Shown here: positions 1-8,315 of the stretch, piece by piece
Position numbering within the stretch: position 1 is the stretch's first letter
Layout of the letters: the number at the start of each line of letters is the position of its first letter
Virus record (IMG/VR): IMGVR_UViG_3300031351_000010
Span: 1 to 30,499 of that record
DNA: 30,499 nt
Reading direction: 5' to 3' (one strand)
Origin: a virus
The notes under the pieces: model-generated
Database searches by the model: none
The model's input: only the letters and a program-made list of their open reading frames with translations
Told to the model about the DNA's origin: nothing
Position numbers and translations under genes: made by a program

Positions 1-270
1 GCGGCTGAGGCTAAGGCCCGAGAGGCGGCTGTGGCTGCGGCTGCGGCTGCGACCCGAGAGGTAGCTGCGGCTGCGGCTGAGGAGGCGGCTTTGGCTGCGG
101 CTGAGGCTGCGGCTTGGAAGGCGGCTGTGGCTGTGGCCTGGAAGGCGGCTGTGGCCGGGGCTTTGGCTGCGGCTGGGGATACGGCAGAGGCGGCGGCTTG
201 GGCCGCCTCCCGAGCCGCCCAAAATAACAAGCTTACCGAAATGGTAGAGCAAGCACTGGAGGAGGCATGA
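1..270 (+). CDS. Alanine-rich repeat protein, 5' end cut by window edge
   Basis: The reading frame is open from base 1 to the TGA at 268-270, so the gene starts upstream of the window. An internal GTG at 31 should not be taken as the start. The visible 89 residues are more than half alanine, with recurring short units such as EAAAWKAA and AAVA, and end in a charged non-repetitive tail (NKLTEMVEQALEEA). The DNA is a run of degenerate GCGGCT/GCTGCG units, which suggests expansion by slippage. A long amphipathic helix or helical solenoid is the likely shape. Similar Ala/Trp/Arg-rich proteins occur in phage and bacterial genomes without a firm function, and none is claimed here. The stop overlaps the next start (ATGA), so the two genes are probably co-translated. 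Confidence 0.6.
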   Translation, partial: AAEAKAREAAVAAAAAATREVAAAAAEEAALAAAEAAAWKAAVAVAWKAAVAGALAAAGDTAEAAAWAASRAAQNNKLTEMVEQALEEA

Positions 271-725
271 GGGAAATGCTATACCAGAACACGAAACCAC
301 TGACACTAGCAGACCAGATCACCGAAGCCGAAACCCTGCTCGCCAACCTGGACGCGGCGTCCAAGTGGCTGCAACAGGCGACGGGCAATGTCGCCGCCGC
401 CTACGCCGCCCTGCGTACCGTTGAGCAGTCCTACACTGACGCGGAGAATGAGTACAGCGGGGAGGCGGTCGTTCAGGCCGTCGCCGACAAGAGCGGGCCG
501 CTAGGCGGCATCGCTACGACCAGCAAGGCCTACGATATTGCCCTCGGCGCTCTGCGCGCCAAGCTACGCAATGAAGACCTGGCGGACATGGCCGCCGACC
601 TAGACGCCCGCCGCACCCAGTACGAAGCGGCACAGGCTGAACAACGCCAGGCCGAGACCGAATTCAGTGCCGCCCGCCATGCCGCCGACCTGCGCGCCGC
701 CATGTTGCGAGCCGCCAGTAGCTAA
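267..725 (+). CDS. Small helical phage protein of unknown function
   Basis: A 152-residue acidic, Ala/Glu/Gln-rich protein with no recognisable domain. Residues about 15-60 and 95-150 look like long amphipathic helices and could form a coiled coil. The ATG at 267 overlaps the preceding stop as ATGA, but a GAGGAGG Shine-Dalgarno at 259-265 is better spaced for the second ATG at 276 (protein starting MLYQNTK), so either start is possible. It sits directly upstream of the 272-residue Cys-motif protein with an 11-nt gap and belongs to the same plus-strand block. A structural or DNA-metabolism accessory role would be a guess. Confidence 0.7.
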   Translation: MREMLYQNTKPLTLADQITEAETLLANLDAASKWLQQATGNVAAAYAALRTVEQSYTDAENEYSGEAVVQAVADKSGPLGGIATTSKAYDIALGALRAKLRNEDLADMAADLDARRTQYEAAQAEQRQAETEFSAARHAADLRAAMLRAASS

Positions 726-736
726 GGAGAACAGAC

Positions 737-1555
737 ATGACAAACGCATTGATGGCCCTCACCGGCCAGACCAAACTCACCGAAACCGAGAAGCTGATTC
801 TCGCCGAAATGGAAAGCGATGAATCTGCATATGATCTCCGGCCGCCTCGCATCAAAATCGCACCGGGCGGCATCGGGCAATTCATCTTGGACGAAGAAAC
901 CGTCAAGGGCTTTACTGCCATCGTGGCCCTGTCGCAGAAGGTGCGCGGCTATTGGCCCGACAGCGGAACCGGGGAACCGCCTCTCTGTTCCTCACCGGAC
1001 GGCAGGCACGGCATCTTCAACCCAGAACCCAGCGACGAACAATTCAAAGCAGCGGCAACCGCCCGCGTGCCGCATCCCGCTATTGTGAGCCTTACAAGCC
1101 AGGAGCCGGTAGCAGAGTCCTATGCCTGCGCAAGCTGCCCGATGAACGCGTGGGGCAGTGAGCACCAGCGACGGGGCGGACAGGGTAAGGGGCGCGCTTG
1201 CAAGGAAATGCGCCGCCTGCTTCTGTTCGTGGAAGGATGGACGCTGCCGGCATTGATGTCTCTGCCGCCGACTAGTCTCAAAGCCTGGGACTCGTACTGT
1301 TCGGGGTTGGCTGCGAAGAAATCAGCGTATTTCGCAGTCAGCACCAACTTTGCACTGGACAAGGCGACCGCGGCTGGCGGCGAGACATACAACGTGGTCA
1401 AAGTTTCGCAGGCCGGGCCGGTAGACAAGGACACGTTGCGCGCCGTGGTCGAAGCTCGCAGCCAGTATCGGGAGTTCGTCAGCAGTACGCCGGTCGAAGC
1501 CGCCGAGTATGACACGACCAACGGTAACGGTGGGGCAGAGCCGCCTCCGTTTTAA
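737..1555 (+). CDS. Conserved-looking phage protein with CxxC-GKGxxC cysteine motif, function unknown
   Basis: A 272-residue protein with a good ribosome binding site (AAGGAGA, 6 nt before the ATG). The N-terminal third contains LRPPRIKIAPGGIGQF followed by strand-rich sequence. The centre has a cysteine cluster, CASCPMNAWGS followed about 20 residues later by GKGRACKEMRR and a hydrophobic strand (LLLFVEG). The C-terminus is Gly/Asn/Pro-rich (NGNGGAEPPPF), reminiscent of the disordered acidic tails of single-stranded DNA-binding proteins but not acidic enough to decide. The CxxC plus downstream Cys could bind zinc or an Fe-S cluster; that is inference. The combination resembles phage proteins of the early or replication region that I cannot name. 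It is the largest gene of the left plus-strand block. Confidence 0.72.
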   Translation: MTNALMALTGQTKLTETEKLILAEMESDESAYDLRPPRIKIAPGGIGQFILDEETVKGFTAIVALSQKVRGYWPDSGTGEPPLCSSPDGRHGIFNPEPSDEQFKAAATARVPHPAIVSLTSQEPVAESYACASCPMNAWGSEHQRRGGQGKGRACKEMRRLLLFVEGWTLPALMSLPPTSLKAWDSYCSGLAAKKSAYFAVSTNFALDKATAAGGETYNVVKVSQAGPVDKDTLRAVVEARSQYREFVSSTPVEAAEYDTTNGNGGAEPPPF

Positions 1556-1598
1556 TCTTGCGGTGGGGCGCGCATACCGATCACGCGTAGGAGATACC

Positions 1599-1814
1599 AT
1601 GTATAGCACAGAGCTACTGCAACAACTCATAGAACATAGGAACGAGAGCGAATTCCTGCTCTCGCATACCATTGACCTATATCAAATGATGCTCGATATA
1701 GGTTACGGGCACGATGAGGCAAGCCGGATAGCTGTCGATGATACGCTGGCAAGCCTGGAATCCATCGTTGATATACGCACGCACTTTGAACTATATCCGG
1801 AGAGCATACCATGA
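1599..1814 (+). CDS. Small acidic protein of unknown function
   Basis: A 71-residue product read from the ATG at 1599, preceded by TAGGAGA with 5-nt spacing. An upstream in-frame ATG at 1509 lies inside the previous gene without a ribosome binding site, so the shorter form is chosen. The protein is predicted helical and acidic (ELLQQLIEHRNESEF, DDTLASLESIVD), with no cysteine, signal peptide or membrane segment. The stop overlaps the next ATG by four bases (ATGA), which implies translational coupling. No family is recognised. Confidence 0.65.
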   Translation: MYSTELLQQLIEHRNESEFLLSHTIDLYQMMLDIGYGHDEASRIAVDDTLASLESIVDIRTHFELYPESIP

Positions 1815-2305
1815 CCAGCAAGCAACTCTATTCCTTCGCAATTGAAGCAGCGGCCCAAAGCGGCAGAAAACCAGTTGACACTGATCTCGCCGTCGCCGTC
1901 AAACGCCGTCGTCAAGGCTATGAACGGCAACAGGCCGAAGACAAACGGCGCCAACATGCCGCTGCCATGCGCATGGCAGAGGATAGCCGCAAGAAATGGA
2001 TGGCGGCTCTAGCTGCAGATAAAGATGCTTTTGATATACTTGCATTGCTGAATGTAGTCCCCGGTGATATTGTCATCAATGATACATATCAGGTTCACTT
2101 TGCCGGGGAAGGTGCCGTTAGCCGGGACGTTATACTGCGAGCCGAGGTGACATTGCTAGCTGTCAATAGTATGCTGATGGCGGCCCATCTCATATGCGAG
2201 AGACCGCGCTATGATCGCACCATCCAGGTATCCGTTAGGCAGTTGGCTGATGTTGTTCTGGATGCAGCTGAAGCGGTGCTTGACGAATTGGAGCGCGCAT
2301 ACTGA
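1811..2305 (+). CDS. Hypothetical protein with basic helical N-terminus
   Basis: A 164-residue protein. Residues about 28-60 are strongly basic and helical (VKRRRQGYERQQAEDKRR) with many Arg, Lys, Gln and Ala, which could contact nucleic acid or form a coiled coil. A short strand-rich part follows (GDIVINDTYQVHFAGEG), then a helical C-terminus rich in Leu/Ala/Val. The start overlaps the preceding stop (ATGA). Base use is somewhat more AT-rich than in the late genes. No family is recognised; the gene belongs to the small-gene plus-strand block. Confidence 0.65.
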   Translation: MTSKQLYSFAIEAAAQSGRKPVDTDLAVAVKRRRQGYERQQAEDKRRQHAAAMRMAEDSRKKWMAALAADKDAFDILALLNVVPGDIVINDTYQVHFAGEGAVSRDVILRAEVTLLAVNSMLMAAHLICERPRYDRTIQVSVRQLADVVLDAAEAVLDELERAY

Positions 2306-2308
2306 ACC

Positions 2309-2605
2309 ATGGAAGTGGAAAACTGGATGGCGGAGATAGATTGCCTGACCGCTGTGCCAAACGACGTACGCGAAGCTCTAGAACGTGAATTTGCGTATTT
2401 CGATCTCGACTATGACCATATTATAGTGGAGAAGTGGCTCGAAAGCTTACCCGACCTACCGGAGGAGACGAACGATGCTAAAATCGCAGAGGTTGTTAGC
2501 GGGCCGCCGCCGCTTACTCTGCAAGATGTCTATCGTGACCTGGATCAACGGCTGGCATCAGTGGAAAGGCGAATATCAAGGCTGGAAACCAGCCATGTAG
2601 ACTAG
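2309..2605 (+). CDS. Small acidic protein with C-terminal coiled coil, unknown function
   Basis: A 98-residue protein starting 3 nt after the previous stop. There is no strong Shine-Dalgarno for the ATG at 2309, so translation probably depends on coupling; ATG 2327 is an alternative. The N-terminal part is acidic and aromatic (FAYFDLDYDHIIVEKW). The last 30 residues (DVYRDLDQRLASVERRISRLE) have a clear heptad pattern and should form a short coiled coil, suggesting oligomerisation. It is the last gene of the left plus-strand block, facing the late block with a GC hairpin in between. Confidence 0.62.
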   Translation: MEVENWMAEIDCLTAVPNDVREALEREFAYFDLDYDHIIVEKWLESLPDLPEETNDAKIAEVVSGPPPLTLQDVYRDLDQRLASVERRISRLETSHVD

Positions 2606-2634
2606 CGGCGACAATCCGCTGCGTCAGTACGAAA

Positions 2635-2654
2635 GGGGCCGGCGTCCCGGCCCC
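2635..2654. terminator. GC-rich hairpin between convergent gene blocks
   Basis: GGGGCCGG, a CGTC loop and CCGGCCCC form a perfect 8-bp stem with a 4-nt loop, 29 nt after the last plus-strand stop and about 60 nt beyond the last minus-strand stop. The position between converging operons fits a bidirectional terminator. No T-run follows on either strand, so classic intrinsic termination is not proven. A smaller hairpin (CGCCG-TGA-CGGCG, 2673-2685) lies next to it. Confidence 0.45.
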
Positions 2655-2717
2655 CACTGCTATGCTCCCCGCCGCCGTGACGGCGAGGGCGCCGCACCAT
2701 CGAACAGCGTCCTGTTC

Positions 2718-2975
2718 TTACGTTTCGGCAGGCTTCTTTTGCGGCTTGCTCTCTTTCGCCCCATTGGATGGCGGCTTGGCCTGGCTCTGCGTTTGCGCCT
2801 GCAGGTACTCCCTCAACTCATACACTTCCTGCAGCCGGCCCTCCAGCCGCCCGATTTCCGTCTCGGCAGTCTCCAGCGCCTGCCGAAGCTGCTTCTCCCG
2901 CTCCCTCATCCGCAGCAACTGGTCTTCCAGCGCCCGCGCCCGCTTGTCTGTGTGACTGATTACATCGATATTCAT
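2718..2975 (-). CDS. Small coiled-coil protein after the tail genes
   Basis: An 85-residue product read from the ATG at 2975, which overlaps the stop of the upstream gene as ATGA; a GTG two codons earlier is also possible. Residues about 10-60 (DKRARALEDQLLRMRERE) form an uninterrupted heptad-type charged helix, followed by a Lys/Pro/Ser/Gln-rich disordered tail. It is the last gene of the late operon, just after the fibre gene, a place where phages often keep small virion-accessory or chaperone-like proteins. No family is recognised. Confidence 0.6.
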   Translation of the reverse strand: MNIDVISHTDKRARALEDQLLRMREREKQLRQALETAETEIGRLEGRLQEVYELREYLQAQTQSQAKPPSNGAKESKPQKKPAET

Positions 2976-3241
2976 ACCCACTTTTCCTCGAACTCTTCCT
3001 CTATGACCGCCTGATCTTCCGCTTCCAGTTCACGCTCTCGTGCCTTTCGCGCCTCCGCCCTCACATGCCGTGCCACCATGCGCACAAGCCAGTCCAACTT
3101 CTCCTGGTTCGTCTCGCCCACGGGCACGCCGCTCGTAAACTCTTCGCGCCAAACCAGCGCGCGGGCGTATTCCATAAACCTCGCATCGCTTATGCTGACC
3201 GTGCTGCTGAGATTGCCGACGGTCATCGTTATACTTGCCAT
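2972..3241 (-). CDS. Small protein downstream of tail fibre, unknown function
   Basis: An 89-residue protein with an AAGGGTGG ribosome binding site before its ATG. The first 40 residues look beta-rich (ITMTVGNLSSTVSISDAR) and the remainder is a strongly charged helix with runs of Arg/Glu ending in EEEFEEKWV. It lies 14 nt after the large fibre gene and overlaps the next gene by four bases. The context suggests a late gene; the sequence alone does not show whether it is in the virion. Confidence 0.62.
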   Translation of the reverse strand: MASITMTVGNLSSTVSISDARFMEYARALVWREEFTSGVPVGETNQEKLDWLVRMVARHVRAEARKARERELEAEDQAVIEEEFEEKWV

Positions 3242-3255
3242 TTTGCCACCCTTTC

Positions 3256-6200
3256 TTAGTAGCCGGCGCTGCTAAACAACGTCCAGGGTCCCGCTGCGTA
3301 CCGCTTCCAAAGCCATATATTGTCATCAATGTTATTGAGCACGATATCCCCTGACGGCAGGTTAATGTTGCCGGTTCCGTCCTTGATCGTAATCGTGTGG
3401 CCGCTCTGATTTTGCAGGCAGACCAGTATGCGTACGCCGTCGGATGGATTTATTGTGGTCAAATTATCCGAACTGCCGGTTTCAGACGCCAGAAACATGA
3501 CCGGAGCCGAGACTGTAATCGCGCCTGATGCGATGGCGACGCTTGCGGCGTCAAGAGCAAGCTGTCCAGCAAATTGATCTACATAGAGATTGTCGTAAAT
3601 GTGCGTTTCGGGCCCGATGTAAACGCCAAAGATATCGCTGCTGACAGAAAATTGGTTATCCGAGACTTCGAACATCGTAGAGCCGTCATGCTGAATTTCG
3701 AATCCCCATGTGGCGGCATCTCCCGATGTCAAATACATTATGGTAGTTTGATCGTTTGCCGCGTTATTTGTATGTAAAGTAATTCGTCCGTTTACGCCCG
3801 TTTCCATCCCGGTCCTAAGAACGAAATCGGAGTAAGTAAGCAGAGATTCGTAGCTCTGGTACATCTCACCCATTTTGCCGCCGTTATAGCGGAGAAACTT
3901 GATTTTGTTCGTTTCTGAAATCTCTTCCTCCACGGCATCAATAGTGATCCCGTCTTCGTCTAGAATAACGTTGCCGCCGCCCGCGTACAGCTTGCCGTCC
4001 GTGCTGCGCGCATACCACTGCACGTCAGTGCCGTCTGTGCCGTACAGATCGAGCCCATCCCACGCCACGGTCGCTCCGGCTGCGCCCCCAAAGTAAAAGT
4101 TCCCCGCGTTGTCCGTGTAGGTCTTCCACGCCGAGCCGGAAAAATAGCCCATTTTGTCAGCGCCGAGGTACAGGCCCTCTCCCTCAGGCGTACCCACATT
4201 GGAGCCGGGCAGCACTTTTCTAACTGCGTCGCCGCTGGCGTTCAATCCGGCAGATATGCGCCCGTCAGTGAGTTCGTCGGGCCTGTTGGTCACCTCCGCC
4301 GACCATGACACATTGTCCTTGGTTACCAGTCCGCCAGCGTCCCCGAACGATACAATCCCGGAGCCGCCGGTCACGATGATACTGCCTTTGACCTCCAGTT
4401 CCGATGCGGAATTGTCCCACTTGACATAGGCATTGTGCGCCGCCGAGCCGATCAGCAGGTCCCCGGTGTCCAGCGTAGCGCCGCCCCACGACTCGCCGCC
4501 CTCCAATCCGCCGTAGACGCCGAGCGTTGTCTTGCCCGCGGCGTCGCGCATCCACAGACCCTTGTCATCCGCCCACACCAATTGCAGCGGCGTGGCCCGC
4601 CAGGACATCCTGGCCGTCTCCGCAAATACCGGGGCGTCGCTCTCATAGACGGCCCGGATCTCGTCCGCATCCATCCTTTTCCCCACGATGGCAAGACAGT
4701 CGATGAGGCCGTTCCAGTAATGGTTCTGCCCAGAGCCTGAACCCACGTACAATGTTTGCGGCTCGACAACGCCAGAGAGTGTGTCGCTGTTGAGCAGCTC
4801 GCCGTCAAAATAGATCGCCGCTTCGCTCGCCGCATTGCTCCAGGCCACAGCAATATGATGCCAGTCCAAATCCCATGCGGGCGTGCTGGATACGATTGAT
4901 CCATCGCCAATAGACAGCCAAAGTTCGTTGCTGCTGGCTTTGCGCCACAGGCGCAGATTCGTAGCTCCGGCAACAAACAAATATGAATCGTCGTCAACGG
5001 CCGTCGGCGTGTTGCCCCAGGGCGCTTGCACCCAGGCCATGATTGTGCCCTGCACTCGCGGCAAAACATAAGACGGATAGCCGACCAATGGCGGATAGCG
5101 AAAACTGATGCTGCCGTGCTCTGTCCCGTCCCAAGTGTGGCTGGCTGCCGTGTGCACGTAGCTGTTCAGGGACCCGTCCAGATATGGTGTGCAAAACGCC
5201 CGTTTCTCCGCCTGGACTGCATCGATGTAAAACACCTTGCCCGCTGCGCTTGGCTGACTGGCGGCAATCACAATGCGGCCAGGTCCCTCGCCCGCCGGCA
5301 GCATCCCCGCCGCAGTCAGCAGTTGCCACTCACCGACTTCTGTGGCCTGCATACTGTCGATTAGGGTCATGTCGTCCTGATACAGCGACAACTGCGGCAT
5401 TCCGCCGTCCCAGCCCAGCGGCACATAGACCATGCACTGCACGGCCCAGTTTTGGCCGTCGCTCGCATCTGCAAAAATGTGCCGCGCGCTGGCGAACGTG
5501 CCTGACACATAACTAATTTGCAGTGAATAGAGTCCCGACCACGCAACGGTGTCGGATCGGCTCAGCGTGTCCCCGTGCAGCGAGGCCCAGCCGCTCGTGT
5601 TAGTTTCAAATGACGGGTTCGTAACCTGATTGTAGGTATTCCGGCCCATGCTCAGGGCGCGGCCAAACTTGCCGGGCGGGAAAACAATGCCGCCCGCCTT
5701 TGATGTTGCGCCGACGCCCATGTGCGTCTCAAGTTGACCCACCCACAGCCCCTCGTTATTCCACGGGCCGTCGTACTGCATGATCGCCTTGGCATTGTCC
5801 AACTGGATGGCGTGCGGACCGACTAGGTACGTACCGCGTATAGGCCCGTCCACATCCAGCGCAAACTGCGGGTCGGCGACGCAGTTAATCCCGACATTGG
5901 CAGTGGACGGGTCGCCCGTGTTGTTGACGTACAACGCCGGTGTTGCACCCGGCCCCACGGTAAGGTCGCCGTTGTTAATAACGTCAATATCGCCCTCGAC
6001 CGTCAGATTCTGCAGCGTGATCCCGCCGCTCCCGGTCGAAGATAAAATCTTGGCCGCCGCGCCCGGATTGCTGCTGTGGTCGATGGCGTGATAGTGGATA
6101 TTGCCGTCCCGCGTGCTCACGCTGTTCACATCCAGATCGCCCGGATCACCCATGAGCAGCCCATTGTCAATTTCCAACCCGGAATCCTCGGCCAATACTA

Positions 6201-6552
6201 GACTCACCTGCTGAACGCTGACCCCAATCGCTGTGTTGCCAGCCGTCACTGGATTATGATGCGCAGCAGGGTCGGCGGCGTGGGTGCTAATGTCTACACC
6301 GTCAATCGTCACGCCGGACACAACAGATAGGTCCCCAAGCAGGGACCGGGCACCGTCTCGTTTCAAAAACTGCGGAGCCTGCGCATCTCCAATCGTGCCC
6401 TCATGGTGGATGCTATTCAGTTGATGCGGTGACGGCGCGCCGGATTCCACTGACCCTACGCTTGTAGAAACACCTTCGGCTAATCTACAAATCTTCGGTG
6501 CAAGGAACGGCCATAGCTTGCTTGCCAAGTCGGCGGACTTCTGATTTTTCAT
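3256..6552 (-). CDS. Large tail fibre / receptor-binding protein with CBM-like and LamG-like domains
   Basis: At 1098 residues this is the largest gene in the window and the probable host-recognition protein at the tail tip. The N-terminus (about 55-110) has GARSLLGDLSVVSGVTIDGVDIS and the repetitive Asp/Gly/His-rich style usual for fibre shafts. Residues about 308-465 begin NPSFETNTSGW and look like a beta-sandwich carbohydrate-binding module. Residues about 467-640 read as a LamG/concanavalin-like domain, with TIMAWVQAP, WHHIAVAW and GLIDCLAI typical of that fold. The remainder is Gly/Asp/Asn-rich beta structure ending in a compact tip module (GHTITIKDGTGNINL). The ATG overlaps the stop of the tail-hub gene (ATGA), so it is translated with the tail module. 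Specific sugar targets cannot be read from sequence. Confidence 0.85.
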   Translation of the reverse strand: MKNQKSADLASKLWPFLAPKICRLAEGVSTSVGSVESGAPSPHQLNSIHHEGTIGDAQAPQFLKRDGARSLLGDLSVVSGVTIDGVDISTHAADPAAHHNPVTAGNTAIGVSVQQVSLVLAEDSGLEIDNGLLMGDPGDLDVNSVSTRDGNIHYHAIDHSSNPGAAAKILSSTGSGGITLQNLTVEGDIDVINNGDLTVGPGATPALYVNNTGDPSTANVGINCVADPQFALDVDGPIRGTYLVGPHAIQLDNAKAIMQYDGPWNNEGLWVGQLETHMGVGATSKAGGIVFPPGKFGRALSMGRNTYNQVTNPSFETNTSGWASLHGDTLSRSDTVAWSGLYSLQISYVSGTFASARHIFADASDGQNWAVQCMVYVPLGWDGGMPQLSLYQDDMTLIDSMQATEVGEWQLLTAAGMLPAGEGPGRIVIAASQPSAAGKVFYIDAVQAEKRAFCTPYLDGSLNSYVHTAASHTWDGTEHGSISFRYPPLVGYPSYVLPRVQGTIMAWVQAPWGNTPTAVDDDSYLFVAGATNLRLWRKASSNELWLSIGDGSIVSSTPAWDLDWHHIAVAWSNAASEAAIYFDGELLNSDTLSGVVEPQTLYVGSGSGQNHYWNGLIDCLAIVGKRMDADEIRAVYESDAPVFAETARMSWRATPLQLVWADDKGLWMRDAAGKTTLGVYGGLEGGESWGGATLDTGDLLIGSAAHNAYVKWDNSASELEVKGSIIVTGGSGIVSFGDAGGLVTKDNVSWSAEVTNRPDELTDGRISAGLNASGDAVRKVLPGSNVGTPEGEGLYLGADKMGYFSGSAWKTYTDNAGNFYFGGAAGATVAWDGLDLYGTDGTDVQWYARSTDGKLYAGGGNVILDEDGITIDAVEEEISETNKIKFLRYNGGKMGEMYQSYESLLTYSDFVLRTGMETGVNGRITLHTNNAANDQTTIMYLTSGDAATWGFEIQHDGSTMFEVSDNQFSVSSDIFGVYIGPETHIYDNLYVDQFAGQLALDAASVAIASGAITVSAPVMFLASETGSSDNLTTINPSDGVRILVCLQNQSGHTITIKDGTGNINLPSGDIVLNNIDDNIWLWKRYAAGPWTLFSSAGY

Positions 6553-8315
6553 AATACAATCCTGTCGGGACTGGTCTCTGACTGCACCGACAATTTATCC
6601 GCTTCGGCATCGTATTCGCATTCCTCCACGAATATTTCATCCTGTCCCATGGCTGCGGCAATTAGAGAATTGCCCACCTTCGCCCAACGTCCGGCAATCA
6701 TCTGGCCGGGCGTCACCCCATCCACCCCGCCGTCTTCCCGCAATACCGGAGCGATGTTGCCCGCATCCGGCCTTGCCCGTATTCGCACCCAGCCATTAGC
6801 ATCCGCACTCACCAGTAATCGGCTGCCGTCGCTCATGCCTAACTCTACCAAATCCTCAATTTCCTCCAAGCAGGAACGATCCCCCTCGCGGTACTGCCAC
6901 GTTTTTATACCGCTGGCATCCGTGTCCGAATTGATTCCCTCGAAAATGCTGCCTGCCACAAAGTAGCCGCTATCATTCAGAATTGTCTCAATCTGACTCA
7001 GCGTATCCTCCTTCCCCATCAGTCGGAACAGTAGATCGGCGTTCGTACTGCGCTGTTGCCACGAGCCGCCTTTGTAGACTTGCATGACTCCGGACGCATA
7101 ACTTAGGTCCTCATCCAGACCGACCAGATAATAATCGCCAAAGTTTACACTGCCCGTCCGATCTATTACTAGATGATAGGTAGTTGCCGTTTGCAGCGTA
7201 TATGGTGCATCGAATGTAATTTCCGTCCACTCGAATTCGGTATATATCGCACTGCCTGCGATTGTGCCCTCCGCCAGAGGTACACCGCCCGCGGGGTCTG
7301 GATCCCCGCTGCCGTCGTCCGGCCAAATGCGTACTCGCACAGAATCGGTCGGCGAGCCGTATCGACGCAATCGCAAGGCCACCGTATAGACATCCCACGG
7401 GTCAGTTGCAATTTGAAAGCTCTGATCGATGTGAGTCGCCCTGTCCTCGTCCCGCGCTAATGTCACTATCGCGCCGGCAGCCTCATCCTCAATCTCTTTC
7501 GATGTCACCTCGAAATGCTGACCCTCGACTTTGATATCGCCTACGCTGTACGACCCATTATTTAGCGTTGACCCGCTCACAAAAAACTGGTCGCCCACCT
7601 CAAACTCGCCCAGACCACTTGCAGAATCAAGTATGTCGTCCTGCGCCTCGAAACTGATCGTATCGGCTGCATAGTGCCCGCTGACTACAATTTCCCCGCG
7701 CATCCCTTCGGCGTTCTCCTCCAGACCTTTCGCGTTGGAATAGAGGATATCGTCAAGCCGCTCGTAATAGCCGCGCGCATAGAACGTCGTCCCTGTTCCC
7801 TGCGCTGAATCTCGTACCGTAAACGACGGCTCCGGCACGGCCTTGCGGGCCAAAACTGCATCTCGCAACAGCTCCGCAGCCGCTGCGGTAACTGTGCTAG
7901 ATGACAGCAATGCCTGTCGCTTGCCATACAGCGCGATGCTGCGCGCATCCTCAGCCCAGGAGGTCGTGCGTCGCTCCTCTCCGCCGCTTGCCAAAACGAT
8001 GCTGTAGGCCACTGCCACGCTGTTGACAACTGAATCGAGCGATAATACCACCTCCTGATCACCGTCCCACACGGTGATTTCGTGGATGTAGCCTCGCCAT
8101 ACCGTATCGCCTAGTTCGCTGTAAATAAGCAGTTCGTGTGCCAGGTGTCGGGTAATTGTCTCAATCGATTCCCTGGGACCTGTCGCCTCAACCCGCGCCC
8201 GGTAAGGTCCGCCATCCGCTTGTGCCCGCCAACGCAAGGGTCGCAAGGTTAGCCGCGGATCAGTTAGCTCATATTTATTTTGCTGGTTCTGCAGTACTGC
8301 GCGAAAGTCGGCCAT
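6549..8315 (-). CDS. Tail hub / minor tail protein with inserted beta-sandwich domain
   Basis: A 588-residue protein from the ATG at 8315; a TTG one codon earlier is less likely because the ATG overlaps the previous stop as TGATG. Gene order (tape measure, distal tail, this gene, fibre) and the N-terminal part (PLRWRAQADGGPYRARVEAT, then VWRGYIHEITVWDG) fit a tail-tip hub or baseplate-like protein. Residues about 295-435 (QSFQIATDPWDVYTVALRLR, TATTYHLVIDRTG, DLLFRLMG) match the pattern of the choice-of-anchor-type beta-sandwich found in many phage tail proteins, which probably binds glycans or partner proteins. The C-terminus returns to hub-like sequence (GRWAKVGNSLIAAAMG). No enzymatic motif is visible. 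Confidence 0.75.
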   Translation of the reverse strand: MADFRAVLQNQQNKYELTDPRLTLRPLRWRAQADGGPYRARVEATGPRESIETITRHLAHELLIYSELGDTVWRGYIHEITVWDGDQEVVLSLDSVVNSVAVAYSIVLASGGEERRTTSWAEDARSIALYGKRQALLSSSTVTAAAAELLRDAVLARKAVPEPSFTVRDSAQGTGTTFYARGYYERLDDILYSNAKGLEENAEGMRGEIVVSGHYAADTISFEAQDDILDSASGLGEFEVGDQFFVSGSTLNNGSYSVGDIKVEGQHFEVTSKEIEDEAAGAIVTLARDEDRATHIDQSFQIATDPWDVYTVALRLRRYGSPTDSVRVRIWPDDGSGDPDPAGGVPLAEGTIAGSAIYTEFEWTEITFDAPYTLQTATTYHLVIDRTGSVNFGDYYLVGLDEDLSYASGVMQVYKGGSWQQRSTNADLLFRLMGKEDTLSQIETILNDSGYFVAGSIFEGINSDTDASGIKTWQYREGDRSCLEEIEDLVELGMSDGSRLLVSADANGWVRIRARPDAGNIAPVLREDGGVDGVTPGQMIAGRWAKVGNSLIAAAMGQDEIFVEECEYDAEADKLSVQSETSPDRIVL

